Under the pieces are notes generated by a model. It did no database searches and was not told where the DNA came from. It worked only from the letters and a program-made list of their open reading frames with translations. From contig NC_039361.1 in the NCBI RefSeq assembly GCF_003573695.1, positions 34,847,702 through 34,911,701 of the forward strand: 64,000 nucleotides of DNA. The letters are read 5' to 3'. Shown here in pieces: positions 24,107 through 35,565 of this stretch. Position 1 is the first letter of the stretch. Each line of letters starts with the position of its first letter. The DNA is from Papaver somniferum. Taxonomy: Eukaryota > Streptophyta > Magnoliopsida > Ranunculales > Papaveraceae. The position numbers and the translations under genes were made by a program.

Positions 24107-25907
24107 TAAGTCTTCTTTTTGGATTAGTTGGAAGAATTGCTTTGAATAGCGATGATTTTGACTACACATAGCTATTTTTGTTTTCATCCTCTTATGTTAT
24201 TTTTTAGGTTTATCAGTATTAAATTCTAAGAATATTTGGAGGATGATGTTTATTGCAGTATTTTAATGGTTTGTGATATTGCAATATTTTTATGGGATAT
24301 GTATTGTTTACGTCCGTGAACTTGAAGGTCCCATATTGCAGTCAAAAGTAAAGTCGTTCATGAGTTGATGAAAGGACGAATGGACTTTTGACATATACAA
24401 AAGTTAAGACTATGTAATCATTAATTTGATGGAAAATAGAATAAAATCTTTTGTTCATCAAGGATAAAGTCTATTATGTCGTTATGATGAAAAATAGAAT
24501 AGATCCTTGTATGTTATCCACGGTATTGATCTTCATTGATCCATTTTATTATGTTTTACCGTGAAGGCTCCATTGTGTGTCTTATGTTGAGCACCTTACA
24601 ACTAAGTCGATTTACCTTGGATTTGTTGGTTGTTCGATAAGATGCTATATGTCGAGCATTAAGAACTAAATTAATCAACCTTTTTGGTTATTTAGTTTGT
24701 ACTCCATAAGTTTTCTTTCTTATGTCGAGTACATGTACGGCTAAGGTTGTCATATTCTATGATGAACTTAGTCGGGGTTCCATAAGTTCTTTTATGTTGA
24801 GCCCAAAATAATTAAATTGATTACTTCGGTGATTAGTTTGGTTATTTGTATTCCAATTAGATTAATTATAGGTTCTCTTGTAATTAATCTGATTGAGATT
24901 TCATATATTCCACAAATTCTTGTGTTAAGTATATGAAAGGCTACACTATCATGTTCTTTGGTTAATGTAGTCATATATTCCGTAAGGTTTTCCTTATGTT
25001 GAGTATTTGAACAGTGAAGTTAGTCATCTCCGTGTGATTGACTTAGTCGTAGCTCCGTGAGTTTACTTATGTTGAGCACTTTCAATTAAATTGATCACTT
25101 TTGTGGTTTGATTTAGTTGCGTATTCCAATTGAATTCATCATGGGTTTACTTGTGGTTAATTTGGTTGAGCTTTGGATATAGAAAATCATTCCTATGGTT
25201 TTTGGTGTCCAATATAAAATCCTTCTTTTCTTTCGAAATTAAGGTCGCTCTTGTTGTTCTCTCGGGAATGACATCAAATGGGGGAGAGTTCTTTTGAACT
25301 TGTGCTTAATGGTAATATCTTCCGGGAGTGTTGTTGTGGAATTTTATATGGGTTATATTGTATCTTAAAACTCCTTGATGAATGTTGTTAGCTTCGGCTA
25401 TTAGATTGCATCTAAATTAAGTTGGTATGTATTTTTCTGTTGGTCATGAAATGTCTCTTGTGGAAATTTCATTATGATCCCATTCTTGTACCTTTGCCAA
25501 TTTTATTGACAAAAAGGGGGAGAAATATTGTAGTTCACACTACAAATACATATGGTTTTCGGATCATTGTGTAAGGGGGAGTGGTTTCCATGATCGAGAT
25601 GGAGTATTGACTAAGGGGGAGTGTCACCGTAGTATTATTGTTAAAGTCGTGATACAATTGGACTTTGAGGTATATAATAATACTATGACACTGTATAATA
25701 ATGATCGAGAATCTCGATTTCTCTCATTGTTATAGATACGGATCTTCAACAACGATGGTGCTAAACTTACAACCTTTGGGATCATTGGAGTACTTGGAAG
25801 GACGAAGATTTCAAGGAACGTTGAAGATTAGACTATGGAATAGGAGCCACTAAAGTTTATCTTTTTTGTATTCCATATGTATTAATAGTTTTGTCACTAA
25901 AATTGAC
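24107..25907 (+). other. 3' non-coding interior of element B with purine tracts
   Basis: Long AT-rich non-coding sequence with loosely repeated phrases such as TTATGTTGAGCAC and CCATAAGTTTTCTT (24570-25090). Extra polypurine-like tracts occur at about 25508-25523 (GACAAAAAGGGGGAGA), 25570 and 25611. No gene is seen. Confidence 0.75.
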
Positions 25908-25919
25908 AAAGGTGGAGAT
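25908..25919 (+). promoter_or_regulatory. Polypurine tract of element B
   Basis: AAAGGTGGAGAT immediately precedes the 3' LTR and is the plus-strand primer. It carries a T within the purine run that A and C lack. Confidence 0.85.
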
Positions 25920-28278
25920 TGTTAGAGCATAGCTCGGTCAACCTCGCATGCGTTGTTATCTCAAGCATGTTTGTCAATGTTAATGATCAAAACTATAAGT
26001 CTTGATTTCTAGACTACATATCTAAGTCTCGGACTAGGATAGAAAAGTGTAGTTGAGCTCAAGGACTTCATGGCGATTCATCATACAACGACGAAGATCT
26101 ATACAAGGAACTGTGGAACTTCATCAACAAAAAGGTATGTGAAGACTTGAACTTATCTATCACTCAAAAGTCTATCTCTTCTATCTCATACTTCTTATGA
26201 GACAAAAGTCGTATGCTGTATAGACTCGATCATACACATTTTACATTTCGAGCTGAGCATTCATTGCTTATCTTTTATCTCGAAATCGTGTGTTGGTAAA
26301 GCGTTTCACTTTGATCAAGTTTATCTTCACCTAGTGACGAAAGTCATGAAAAGTTTCAATCACTTTGAGAATTGCTCTGACGTGAATCGGTCTGTGAATA
26401 ACGGCTACACATCGTCCTCTGAGAATGTCTCAATAATTGAAATGAGAGTTTAGATTACATAACCATGTTTTCCTTGAACCAAATTTTTCGAACTTTGTTG
26501 ATCAAGAGAAATCGGGAGGATTGTGGAATTGGATTGTCAAGTCCGCGAACTGACGGAAGTTCTCGACCGAAAATTTCTGCTGGGATTTTCCAAAACTCGT
26601 TTGTGTGCTAAGTCCGCGAACTGGCGGAAGTTCTCATCCCGAGAATTTTTGCTGAGTTTGGAAAACTCAACCGATTAACTTAAGTCCGCGAACTTGTTTG
26701 TGAACTTAAGAGGTTATGATCTAAAGATGTGCTCTGAACATGAAACATTAAATTACTAAGGAATGCTTTATGCAAACCGTGGCTTTAATGTTCATGAGCC
26801 GATTCAATCGAATCGAATCATCTTTGTTTCAATTGTGTCTTGTGTAGTTACATAAGATCTCATATCAACTGAACAACTCTTTAACTAGTTCATTTGAGTC
26901 AATTGAACTATTTATGGTGAAGAAGAACAAGGTTAATATGGTTAACCTTTTGGGTTACTATGTTGAACCAACATACACGTACACGTTTGGGCATGGTTTT
27001 CACGAACCCAGTAAACGTCTACCCAAGTGTGTGTGACAAGCTAAGTTTTTCGATCTAACGGTTGAGGAATATTAGCTTGAATCTAAATCAGGTTTTCATC
27101 TAACGGTGAATAAGGATTGCTTTGTAACTAAGGCAAAACCCTGATTTGAAGGCTATATAAAGGAGACATCTAGCATTGTGCAAAATTAATCCCCACACGT
27201 CTGTGTGCTACTAGTGCGCACGCTAGAGTCGATCTCCATCAACCTTTGATTTTCTTCTCTAAAATCAGGTTAACGACTTAAAGACTTCATTGGGATTGTG
27301 AAGCCAGACCGATACTACTTTATCGTAGTTGTGTGATCTGATATTGCATCTTCTATCGTACGAGTACAATTGATTGATTGTCTTGAGATCGTGAGAGTTC
27401 TCCGATAGGCAAGATAAAGAAATCATCTTCGTCTCACTGTTTGTGATTTCTCGACAATCCGCTTGTGTAGTCAGGAAGTATTGTAGAGAGGTGATTGATT
27501 AATCTAGGTTCTTCGGGAATATAAGACCGGATTATCAATTGGTTCCTGTTACCTTGATTTATATCTAAAGACGGAACAAAACCTAGGGTTTATCTGTGGG
27601 AGACAGATTTATCCTCTTATAGACTTTTCTGTGTGAGACAGATCTGTTTATTATCAAGTCTGTGATTTTGGGTTACATCAACTCTTGGTTGTGGGTGAGA
27701 TAAGCTAAGGGAATCAAGTATGCAGTATCCTGCTGGGATCAGAGGCGTAGGAGTAAAACTATACCTTGGATCGGTGGGGGACTGATTGGGGTTCAACTAT
27801 AGTCTAGTCCAAAGTTTGTTTGCAGTAGGCTAGTGTCTGTAGCGGCTTAATACAGTGTGTATTCAATCTGGACTAGGTCCCGGGGTTTTTCTGCATTTGC
27901 GGTTTCCTCGTTAACAAAATTTTTGGTGTCTGTGTTATTTCTTTTCCGCATTATATTTTATATAATTGAAATAATACAGGTTGTGTGTTCGTGATCATCA
28001 ATTGGAAATCCAACCTTTGGTTGTTGATTGATATTGATTGATCCTTGGACATTGGTCTTTGGTACCGTCCAAGTATTCCTTGTATTTGATAAAGACTCAC
28101 TATTGTTTTTAGCTTGAGTAAAAATCAAATCAAGATAGAAATATTAACTCCTTGAGATACTTTTATCTAGATTGAGTTTAATTATCTAGTTGATTCTCTA
28201 GCAAAGTATTTCGGAGTTAGTCCATACAGATTGCTAATCGAAATATGGGGTGGTGTTGTTAGACCCCCACTTTCTTCA
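25920..28278 (+). repeat. 3' LTR of element B (2359 bp)
   Basis: It starts TGTTAGAGCA and ends TTTCTTCA, followed by the target-site duplication GAATC. A TATA box lies at 27154-27163. It is about 46 bp shorter than the 5' LTR, mainly from the deletion around 26530-26550. Confidence 0.93.
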
Positions 28279-28283
28279 GAATC

Positions 28284-28389
28284 ACAAACGATGAGACGAA
28301 GATGTTTGTGACTACTTTTTATCTTGCCTATAGGAGATTAAATCTCGAGCAAATCTTAGAGAAGATGGTACTCAATCACGATAGAAAAC
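28284..28389 (-). repeat. 5' LTR of element A, second part
   Basis: Continuation of the LTR interrupted at 19909. It matches 62352-62462 of the solo LTR (for example CTCGAGCAAATCTTA) and stops at 28389 where the LTR of element C begins. Confidence 0.85.
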
Positions 28390-30820
28390 TGAAAAAGCGG
28401 GGGTCTAACAACACTACCCAATATTTCGCTTAGCAATCTGTATGGACTAACTCCGAAATACTTTATAGAGAATCAACTAGACAGTCAGACTCAATCTAGG
28501 TAAAAGTATCTCAAGGAGTTAATATCTCTCTCTTTTTTTGGTTTAATCAAGCTAATAGAAATCAGCGAGTCCTAATCAAATACAAGGAATAAATCGGATG
28601 GTACCAAAGACCAATATCCGAGGATCAATCAATGACAATCAACAACCAAAGGTTGGATTACTCTAATTGATGATATAATGCACAACCTGTATTATTTCAA
28701 TTATAAAGATAAAACAATATAATGCGGAAATTGAAATAACACAAACACTAGAAATTTTGTTAACGAGGAAACCGCAAATGCATAAAAACCCTGGGACCTA
28801 GTCCATATTGAACACACATTGTATTAAGCCGCTACAGACACTAGCCTACTCCAAGCTAACTTCAGACTGGACTGTAGTTGAACCCCAATCAGTCTCCCAC
28901 TGATCCAAGGTACAGTTGTACTCCCTACGCCTCTGATCCCAGCAGGATATTGCGCACTTGATTCCCTTAGTTGATCTCACCCACAACTAAGAGTTGATAT
29001 GACCCAAAGTCGAAGACTTGATGATAAACAAATCTGTCTCACACAGACAAGTCTATCGAAGGATTAATCTGTCTCCCACAGATAAACCCTAAAAGGTTTT
29101 GTTCCGTCTTTTGATAGTAATCAAGGTGAACATGAACCAATTGATAATCCGGTCTTATATTCTCGAAGAACAACCTAGAGTTATCAATCACCTCACAACA
29201 ATCTTAATCGTATGGTAGCGAAACAAGATGTTGCGGAATCACAAACGATGAGACGAAGATGTTTATGATTACTTTTTATATCTTGCCTATGGGAGATATC
29301 AATCTCAAGCCAATCAATATGATTGTACTCGTATGATAAAAGATGCAAGATTAGATCACACAACTACGATAAAGTAGTATCGGCCTGGCTTCACAATCCC
29401 AATGAAGTCTTTAAGTCGTTAACCTGGTTTTAGAAGAAGAAAACCAAAGGTTAAAGGAGAAACGACTCTAGCACGCAAACTAGTATCACACATAAGGTGT
29501 GGGGATTAGTTTTTCATTGATGCTAGATGTCCCCTTATATAGTCTTTCAAATCAGGGTTTGCCATTAAGTTACCTTGGTAACAAAGTAATCAATATCCAC
29601 CGTTAGATGAAAACCTGATTTAGATTCAAGTTAATATTTCTCAACCGTTAGATTGAAAACTTAGCTTGTTACGCATAATTGAAATGCACGCTTCTAGGTT
29701 TGTTAACCGTACCCAAACATATGCACTTGTTGGTTCAATAATAGTTAACCAAAAGGTTAGCCATATGAGAATTTCATATCAACCATGTTCTTCTTCACCA
29801 TAACTAGTTCACATGAATCAAATGAACTAGTTAAAGAGTTGTTCAATTGCAAGGAATTCTTATGTAACTACACAAGACACAATTGAAGCAAAGATGATTT
29901 GATTCACTCGAATCCGTTCATGAACTTTTATATCCACGGTTTGCAAACTGCATTCCTTAGTCTTTTTAAATTTAAGTTCAGAAATCATCTTCAGATATAT
30001 AACCTTCTTAAGTTCGCAGACTTGGTTCGCGGACTTAAGTTACCGGGCAGAGTTTACAAACTCCAGCAGAAATTCTCGGGATGAGAACTTCGCCGGTTCG
30101 CGGACTGGGTTCGCAGACTGAGTTCGCGGACTTAACTTCACGCCCTAGTTTGTCAACTCCAGCAGAAATTCTCGGGTTTGAGAACTTCGGCAGTTCACAG
30201 ACTTGGCTCACGTCATTCTTCCAGTTCTCTTGATCAACAAAGTTCGCAAACTTTGGTTCAAGGAATAGGACTTATACATAAATGTGTTTCCACAAAAATG
30301 CTTATGTCCACCATTGGTTATGTAATATAAACTTGCATTCCAATCATTGAAACATTCTTCGTCAAAGCAATTTTCAAAGTGATTGAAACATATCGTGACT
30401 TTCGTCACTAGGTAAAGATAAACTTGGTCGAAGCGAAAAGCTTACCAACACATATTTCGATATATAGATACGCGTGGTATACTTGGCTCGAAATACCAAC
30501 TGTGTATAATCAAAGTCTATATATAGCATTCGAATTTTTGTCTCAAGAAGTAGGAGATAGAATAGATATACTTTTGAGTGATAGATAAGTTCAAGTCTTC
30601 ACATACCTTTTTGTCAAGAAGTTCCACCGGTTTCTTGAGTAGTTCTTCTTCTTGTATGATAAATCGCCATGAAGTCCTTGAGCTCAACTACAGTTTCTAT
30701 CCTAGTCCGAGACTTAGCTATAGTAGACTAGAAATCAAGACTTATAGTTTTGATCACTAACATTGACAAACATGCTTGAGATAGCAACGCATGCGAGTTC
30801 GACCGAGCAATGCTCTAACA
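28390..30820 (-). repeat. 3' LTR of element C (2431 bp)
   Basis: Bounded by TGAAAAAGCGG on the left and CTCTAACA on the right. A TATA-like TATATAAG lies on the minus strand at 29534-29541. TTCGCGGACT-type sub-repeats with CAGCAGAAATTCTCGGG blocks are at about 30005-30215. Confidence 0.93.
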
Positions 30821-30835
30821 ATCCCCCTTTGTCAA
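30821..30835 (-). promoter_or_regulatory. Polypurine tract of element C
   Basis: The minus strand reads TTGACAAAGGGGGAT, directly next to the 3' LTR start. Confidence 0.88.
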
Positions 30836-32362
30836 TTTTAGTGACAAAACTATTAATACATATGGAATACAAAAAAGATAATAAAACTTTAGTAGCTCCT
30901 ATTCCACATGTCTAATCTTCAACGTTCCTCGAAATCTTCGTCATTTCCAAGTACTCCAATGATCCCAAAGGTTGTAAGTTTAGCATCACCGTTGTTGAAG
31001 ATCCGTAGCTATAACAATGAGAAAACATAATTCTCGATCATTGTTATACAGTGTCAAAGTTCAATTGTATCACAACTTCAACAATAATACTATGGTGATA
31101 TGTATCGCTCCCCCTTATTCAATACTCCATCTCACATAAAAACCACTCCCCCTTACACAATGATCCGAAAACCATATGTATTTGTAGTGTGAACTACATA
31201 TTAATTCTCCCCCTTTTTGTCAATAAAATTGGCAAAGGTACAAGAACGGGATCATAATGAAATTTTCGTAAGAGACATTTCATGACTAAAAGAAAAAAAA
31301 TACATACCAACTAATTTAGATGCAATCATAAAGCCGAAGCTAAATGCATTAATCAATGAGATACAAGATAACCCCTTTAAAATTCCACAGCCGCACACCC
31401 CTCAAGATATGACCATTAAGCACAAGTTCAAAAGAACTCTCCCGCATTTGATGCCATTCCCGAGAGAACCACAACGAGCGACCTTAATTTCAAAAGAAAA
31501 GAAGGATTTTTATTGGACACTAAAACCATAAGAATGATTTTTATATCGAAAAACTCAATCAAATTAATCACAAGTAAACCCATGATTAATTTAATCAGAA
31601 TACGCAACCAAATTAAACACAAAAAGTGATCAATTTAATTGACTGTGCTCAACATAAGTAAACTTACGGAGCTACGACTAAGTTTAACCATAAGGAATGA
31701 TTAGCTTAACCGTTCATATACTCAACACAAGAAAAACTTATGGAGTAATAACTAAATAACCAAACAAGATGATTAATTTAGTTCATAATGCTCGACATAT
31801 AGTACCTTACGTAGCAACAACAAAGCCAATCAAAAATAATCAACTCTGTTGTTTAGTGCTCAACATAAGACACATTACGGAGCCTCACTGTATTTCATAA
31901 AAAACGGATCAGTAAAGATCAATATTGTGGAATACACAAGGATTCAATCTATCTTCCATCACTATTCGCATAACGACATTCAATAGACACAATCCTTGCA
32001 AACAAAAGATTTTGACCGATCTTCCATCAAAGATTGACAATATAGGCTTAACTTTTGTATTTGTCAAAAGTCCATTCATTCTTTAACCAATACATGAATA
32101 TCGATCACAAACGACTTTACTTTTGACAAGGTATGGGACAACATAGTTCACGGACGTAAACACCAATATCCCATAACAAGTTGCAATATAACAAATCATA
32201 AAGATTAAATACTGCAAAAACATCATCCTCCAAATATTTTTAGAATTTTAAACCAAAAACCTAAAAAAGAACAAGAAGATGAAAAATAATAGCTATGTGT
32301 AGTCACAATCATTGCTATTCAAGCACTAGTTATTCTTCCAACTAAACCAAAAAGAAGACATA
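30836..32362 (-). other. 3' non-coding interior of element C
   Basis: Homologous to the corresponding region of B and A, with further purine-type tracts (CTCCCCC on the plus strand) near 31110, 31147 and 31207. Repeated CTCAACATAAG...TTACGGAGC phrases occur from 31640 to 31885. It serves as the uninterrupted reference for locating the insertions in A. No gene is seen. Confidence 0.8.
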
Positions 32363-32728
32363 CTAGGCAACAATGTCTTTGAGAAATTCTTTATCATTCC
32401 CGAATTCCTTGTCGTCAACAACTATTGGTACATAAGGTTCGTGAAGATAGAAGTTAATATCAACAAACCGTCTTGGCTGGTGATGTCGAACCAGGGATTT
32501 CTGAATTTCCAAAGATCTTAAAACGCAAGCCTTAATATCACGAATCTCCTTTCTTACTTCCTTCAACTCATCAAGAACATCGGAAAACTTCTGAGAGTTA
32601 GAAGGGACAACCCTTGGCTTTCTTGTATTCCTCCTTTTTTCTTTTCAAGGACGGAGTTACTGCAGATATCTCTTTTTCCTTGATTGATGGCTTAACAATC
32701 ATGTCGACATCCTTTCCATCCAAAGACA
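32363..32728 (-). pseudogene. Small 3' ORF of element C, frameshifted
   Basis: It starts MSLDGKDVDMIVKPSIKEKE at 32728, is basic in the middle (SLKRKKEEYKK), then shifts frame. The downstream open part (32566-32363) reads MKEVRKEIRDIKACVLRSLE and ends NDKEFLKDIVA. Its position matches the relics at 13406 (A) and 23930 (B). Unknown role. Confidence 0.5.
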
Positions 32729-33079
32729 TGATGCTTTAGGGAACAATTATAAACAACTGATTTTTGTGAGGTGGAATTCAATATCTCAACAAGCAGTCTT
32801 AAAATATATAGGATATCAGAGAGGAAAAAGGAATGTAGGGTTCGCAACCTTTAAACAGGTTCGTGGACGTCCAACTCTAAACCCTATAAAGAGTAGAATT
32901 GTCGAAAATAACCCTTCCTTTTATTTGTTAGACAGAAAAGAACAATCCAAAAAAAAAAACTTTTCCTAAAGCTTGTACGTTCACAACCTTGTCTCTTTTG
33001 ATCAGGCATATGAGACAAGATTTCCCAAACAACACAATTAATTTGTGCTGTGGTGAACAACAATTTGTCCACCATTTTC

Positions 33080-34566
33080 CTATTGAGAGGAATCCTCTGA
33101 CCTCTGTCTATCAAAACGATTTGACCATGCTTTCTTCTCTAATGGTCTTGTTTTGTCTTTGGAAACTAACTTCTTAGACGAAGATAAAATCCTACATACC
33201 TCAGCGGTCTTCTGAGCAAGTTTAAGCTTCCTTGCTAATTGATTTGCTCTTTGTTGAAGTTTGTTGGCGTGCCTCACTTGATGTTTGTACTTGTAACATC
33301 TTGATAGTTCATGACCCTTCTGAGAACAAAACGAGCACGTCAATCTTGAATAATATTCAGGCATATGTGGTGTGACAGCACCTAAACACAAGGTAGATCC
33401 TAAAACATTACAAACAGAGTTTCCAAAAGATGGGTCAATTGATTCTTCCAGCTTGATTGGGTTCTCTTCTTCACCGAAACCATCAAGGTTGATATATGTA
33501 TTGCTACAATTATCAAAATCAATGTTTTCACATAGAATACCTCATCAGAATCATAGATTTCAGACATCTCATCAAGTGTTACAACAAGACCTTTGTTCCC
33601 AGTGTATTTCTATGATTTGGGCACTCATTTTCAAAATGACCAAAACATACACTTAAAGCACTGTGGCATATCCTCGTCAGCATCCCTGTTTTTAGGAGGA
33701 ACACGATTGTGAGGTTTATCTGATGACCTAAGTTTGTCTCTTGAAAACCGTTTACTTCTCTTCAATAGAAGATCCCTAAACTGTCTTGTGATCAAGGAGA
33801 CTGATTTGTCAAGATCTTCATCTGAAAAATCACCCTCAGACTGATGATCCTCAGAGACATAAACACTTTTACTCTTATCAAGTAATTTAGTGTTCTTCTG
33901 TGCTTTAAAGGCAACATCCTTTCCGATTTTGGATGTATGCTCATGATCAAAGATCTTTAGCTTTCCAACCAATGTATTTCTGGAAAGATTATCAAGGTTA
34001 TTTCCCTCAACGATGGCATGCTTCTTAGACTCGTATCTAGATGGCAGCGATCTGAGAATTTTCATCACAATGTCCTTTTCAGGAATAGTCTTACCCAATC
34101 CAAAGGATGCATTAACAATTTCAGACACTCTGTGATTAAACTCATCAAATGCATCTTCATCTGCCATACAAAGGTTCTCCCGATCGGAATTAAGGTTTTG
34201 AAGCCTAGCTTCCTTTTCACTGGAGTTACCTTCAAATACGGTTTCTGAGATATCCCAAGCATCTTTAGACCTAGTGCAATTAGACACATGGTGCTGAAGA
34301 TTTGGGGTAATGACATGTATGATGGCATTCAAACCGTTGGAGTTTTTCTTTGCAGCAAGTATCTCGGCAGGACTGTATTCACCAATATTCTTGGGAACAT
34401 TTACATCTCCAACTGCCACAACGGGAGCTTCATAGTCATTAACAACATATACCCATGATTGAAAATCACATGCTTGAAGAAAAGATCGCATAGCAATTTT
34501 CCACCATAAGTAATTAGAGCCATCGAAGACTAGTGGTACGTTAATAGAGATATCACCTCTGTCCAT
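33080..34566 (-). pseudogene. gag of element C with frameshift in the first zinc knuckle
   Basis: The start is at 34566 (MDRGDISINVPLVFDGSNY). The N-terminal 230 residues are an uninterrupted Ty1/copia gag core: WKIAMRSFLQACDFQSWVYV, ITPNLQHHVSNCTRSKDAWD, FNHRVSEIVNASFGLGKTIP, MKILRSLPSRYESKKHAI. A first knuckle is split by a one-base frame change between CFKC and GHFENEC near 33650. Later in another frame (33391-33080) a second intact knuckle, CSFCSQKGHELSRC, is followed by a basic, Gln/Lys-rich region. No protease or integrase follows. Dead as it stands, but the best-preserved gag core of the three elements. Confidence 0.88.
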
Positions 34567-34618
34567 AGAGTTAGATCGCTACAAACACAGACTTGTAAGG
34601 TCTTAAACGTGTTTGCCT

Positions 34619-34630
34619 GCTCTGATACCA
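34619..34630 (-). promoter_or_regulatory. Primer-binding site of element C (initiator tRNA-Met)
   Basis: The minus strand reads TGGTATCAGAGC, two bases from the 5' LTR end at 34633. Confidence 0.95.
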
Positions 34631-34632
34631 AT

Positions 34633-35565
34633 TGAAAAAGCGGGGGTCTAATAACACCACCCAATATTTCGCTTAGCAATCTGTATGGACTAACTCCGAA
34701 ATACTTTCTAGAGAATCAACTAGACAGTCAGACTTAATCTTGGTAAAAGTATCTCAAGGAGTTAATATATATCTCTTGTTTTGATTTACTCAAGTTAATA
34801 GAAATCAGCGAGTCCTAATCAAATACAAGGAATAACTCGGATGGTACCAAAGACCAATATCCGAGGGTAAATCAATCACAATCAACAATCAAAGGTTGGA
34901 TTACTCTAATTGATGATCTAATGCACAACCTGTATTATTTCAATTATAAAGATAAAACAATATAATGCGAAAATTGAAATAACACAGACACCAGAAATTT
35001 TGTTAACGAGGAAACCGCAAATGCAAAAAAAATCCCGGGACCTAGTCCAGATTGAACACACATCGTATTAAGCCGCTACAGACACTAGCCTACTCTAAGC
35101 TAACTTCGGACTGGACTGTAGTTGAACCCTAATCAGTCTCCCACTGATCCAAGGTACAATTGTACTCCCTACGCCTCTTATCCCAGCAGGATACTGCGCA
35201 CTTGATTCCCTTAGTTTATCTCACTCACAACTAAGAGTTGCTACGACCCAAAGTCGAAGATTTGATGATAAACAAATCTGTATCACACAGACAAGTCTAT
35301 CGAAGGATTAATCTGTCTCCCACAGATAAACCCTAAAAGGTTTTTTTCCGTCTTTTGATAGTAATCAAGGTGAACAGGAACCAATTGATAATCCGGTCTT
35401 ATATTCCCGAAGAACAGCCTAGAGTTATCAATCACCTCACAACAATCTTAATTGTACGATAACGAAACAAGATGTTGCGGAATCACAAACGATGAGACGA
35501 AAATGTTTGTGATTACTTTTTATATCTTGCCTATCGGAAATATCAATCTCAAGTCAATCAATATG
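34633..35565 (-). repeat. 5' LTR of element C, truncated (933 bp)
   Basis: Aligns with 28390-29312 of the 3' LTR. The match ends abruptly after CAATCAATATG at 35565. The lost part is the 5' 1.5 kb, including U3 and the TATA box. Confidence 0.9.

Larger units (their letters stand above)
19910..28278 (+). mobile_element. SIRE-like element B, complete ends, gag-only, TSD GAATC
   Basis: Both LTRs are present (19910-22314 and 25920-28278), with PBS at 22317-22328 and polypurine tract at 25908-25919. It is flanked by GAATC at 19905-19909 and 28279-28283. The insertion lies in the reverse-strand LTR of element A: removing it gives ...GGAATCACAAACGATGAG, the sequence seen uninterrupted at about 29236. 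The interior is 3605 bp with a broken gag and a 58-codon ORF but no pol, so it must have moved with enzymes supplied in trans. Confidence 0.95.
1..28389 (-). mobile_element. SIRE/Maximus-like Ty1-copia element A, gag-only, heavily interrupted
   Basis: This reverse-strand LTR retrotransposon is the oldest readable layer of the left half. Its own pieces are the 3' LTR (1-1196, cut by the window edge), interior (1197-2075, 10747-10788, 12965-14120, 17595-19092) and 5' LTR (19093-19909 and 28284-28389). Joining the interior pieces at the target-site duplications of the insertions gives about 3.6 kb, like the interiors of elements B and C. Aligning them to C (for example 2041-2075 plus 10747-10788 against about 31870-31960) restores continuous homology, which supports the assignment. 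A gag relic and a small 3' ORF relic are present. No pol motifs are visible. SIRE-type assignment rests on the initiator-Met PBS, purine tracts with a GGGGGAG core, and long LTRs. Confidence 0.85.
28390..35565 (-). mobile_element. SIRE-like element C, gag-only, 5' LTR truncated
   Basis: A reverse-strand element with 3' LTR 28390-30820, polypurine tract 30821-30835, a 3.8-kb interior, PBS 34619-34630 and the first 933 bp of the 5' LTR (34633-35565). It was inserted in the 5' LTR of element A. Homology to the LTR stops at 35565, where a different sequence begins, so its target-site duplication cannot be checked. It is closer to B than to A in LTR sub-repeats. Confidence 0.92.

Noticed and set aside
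32884..33114. Search for a protease motif (DSG/DTG) after gag of element C
   Set aside because: The frame reads VVWEILSHMPDQKRQ with no Asp-Thr/Ser-Gly motif, so no protease is claimed.
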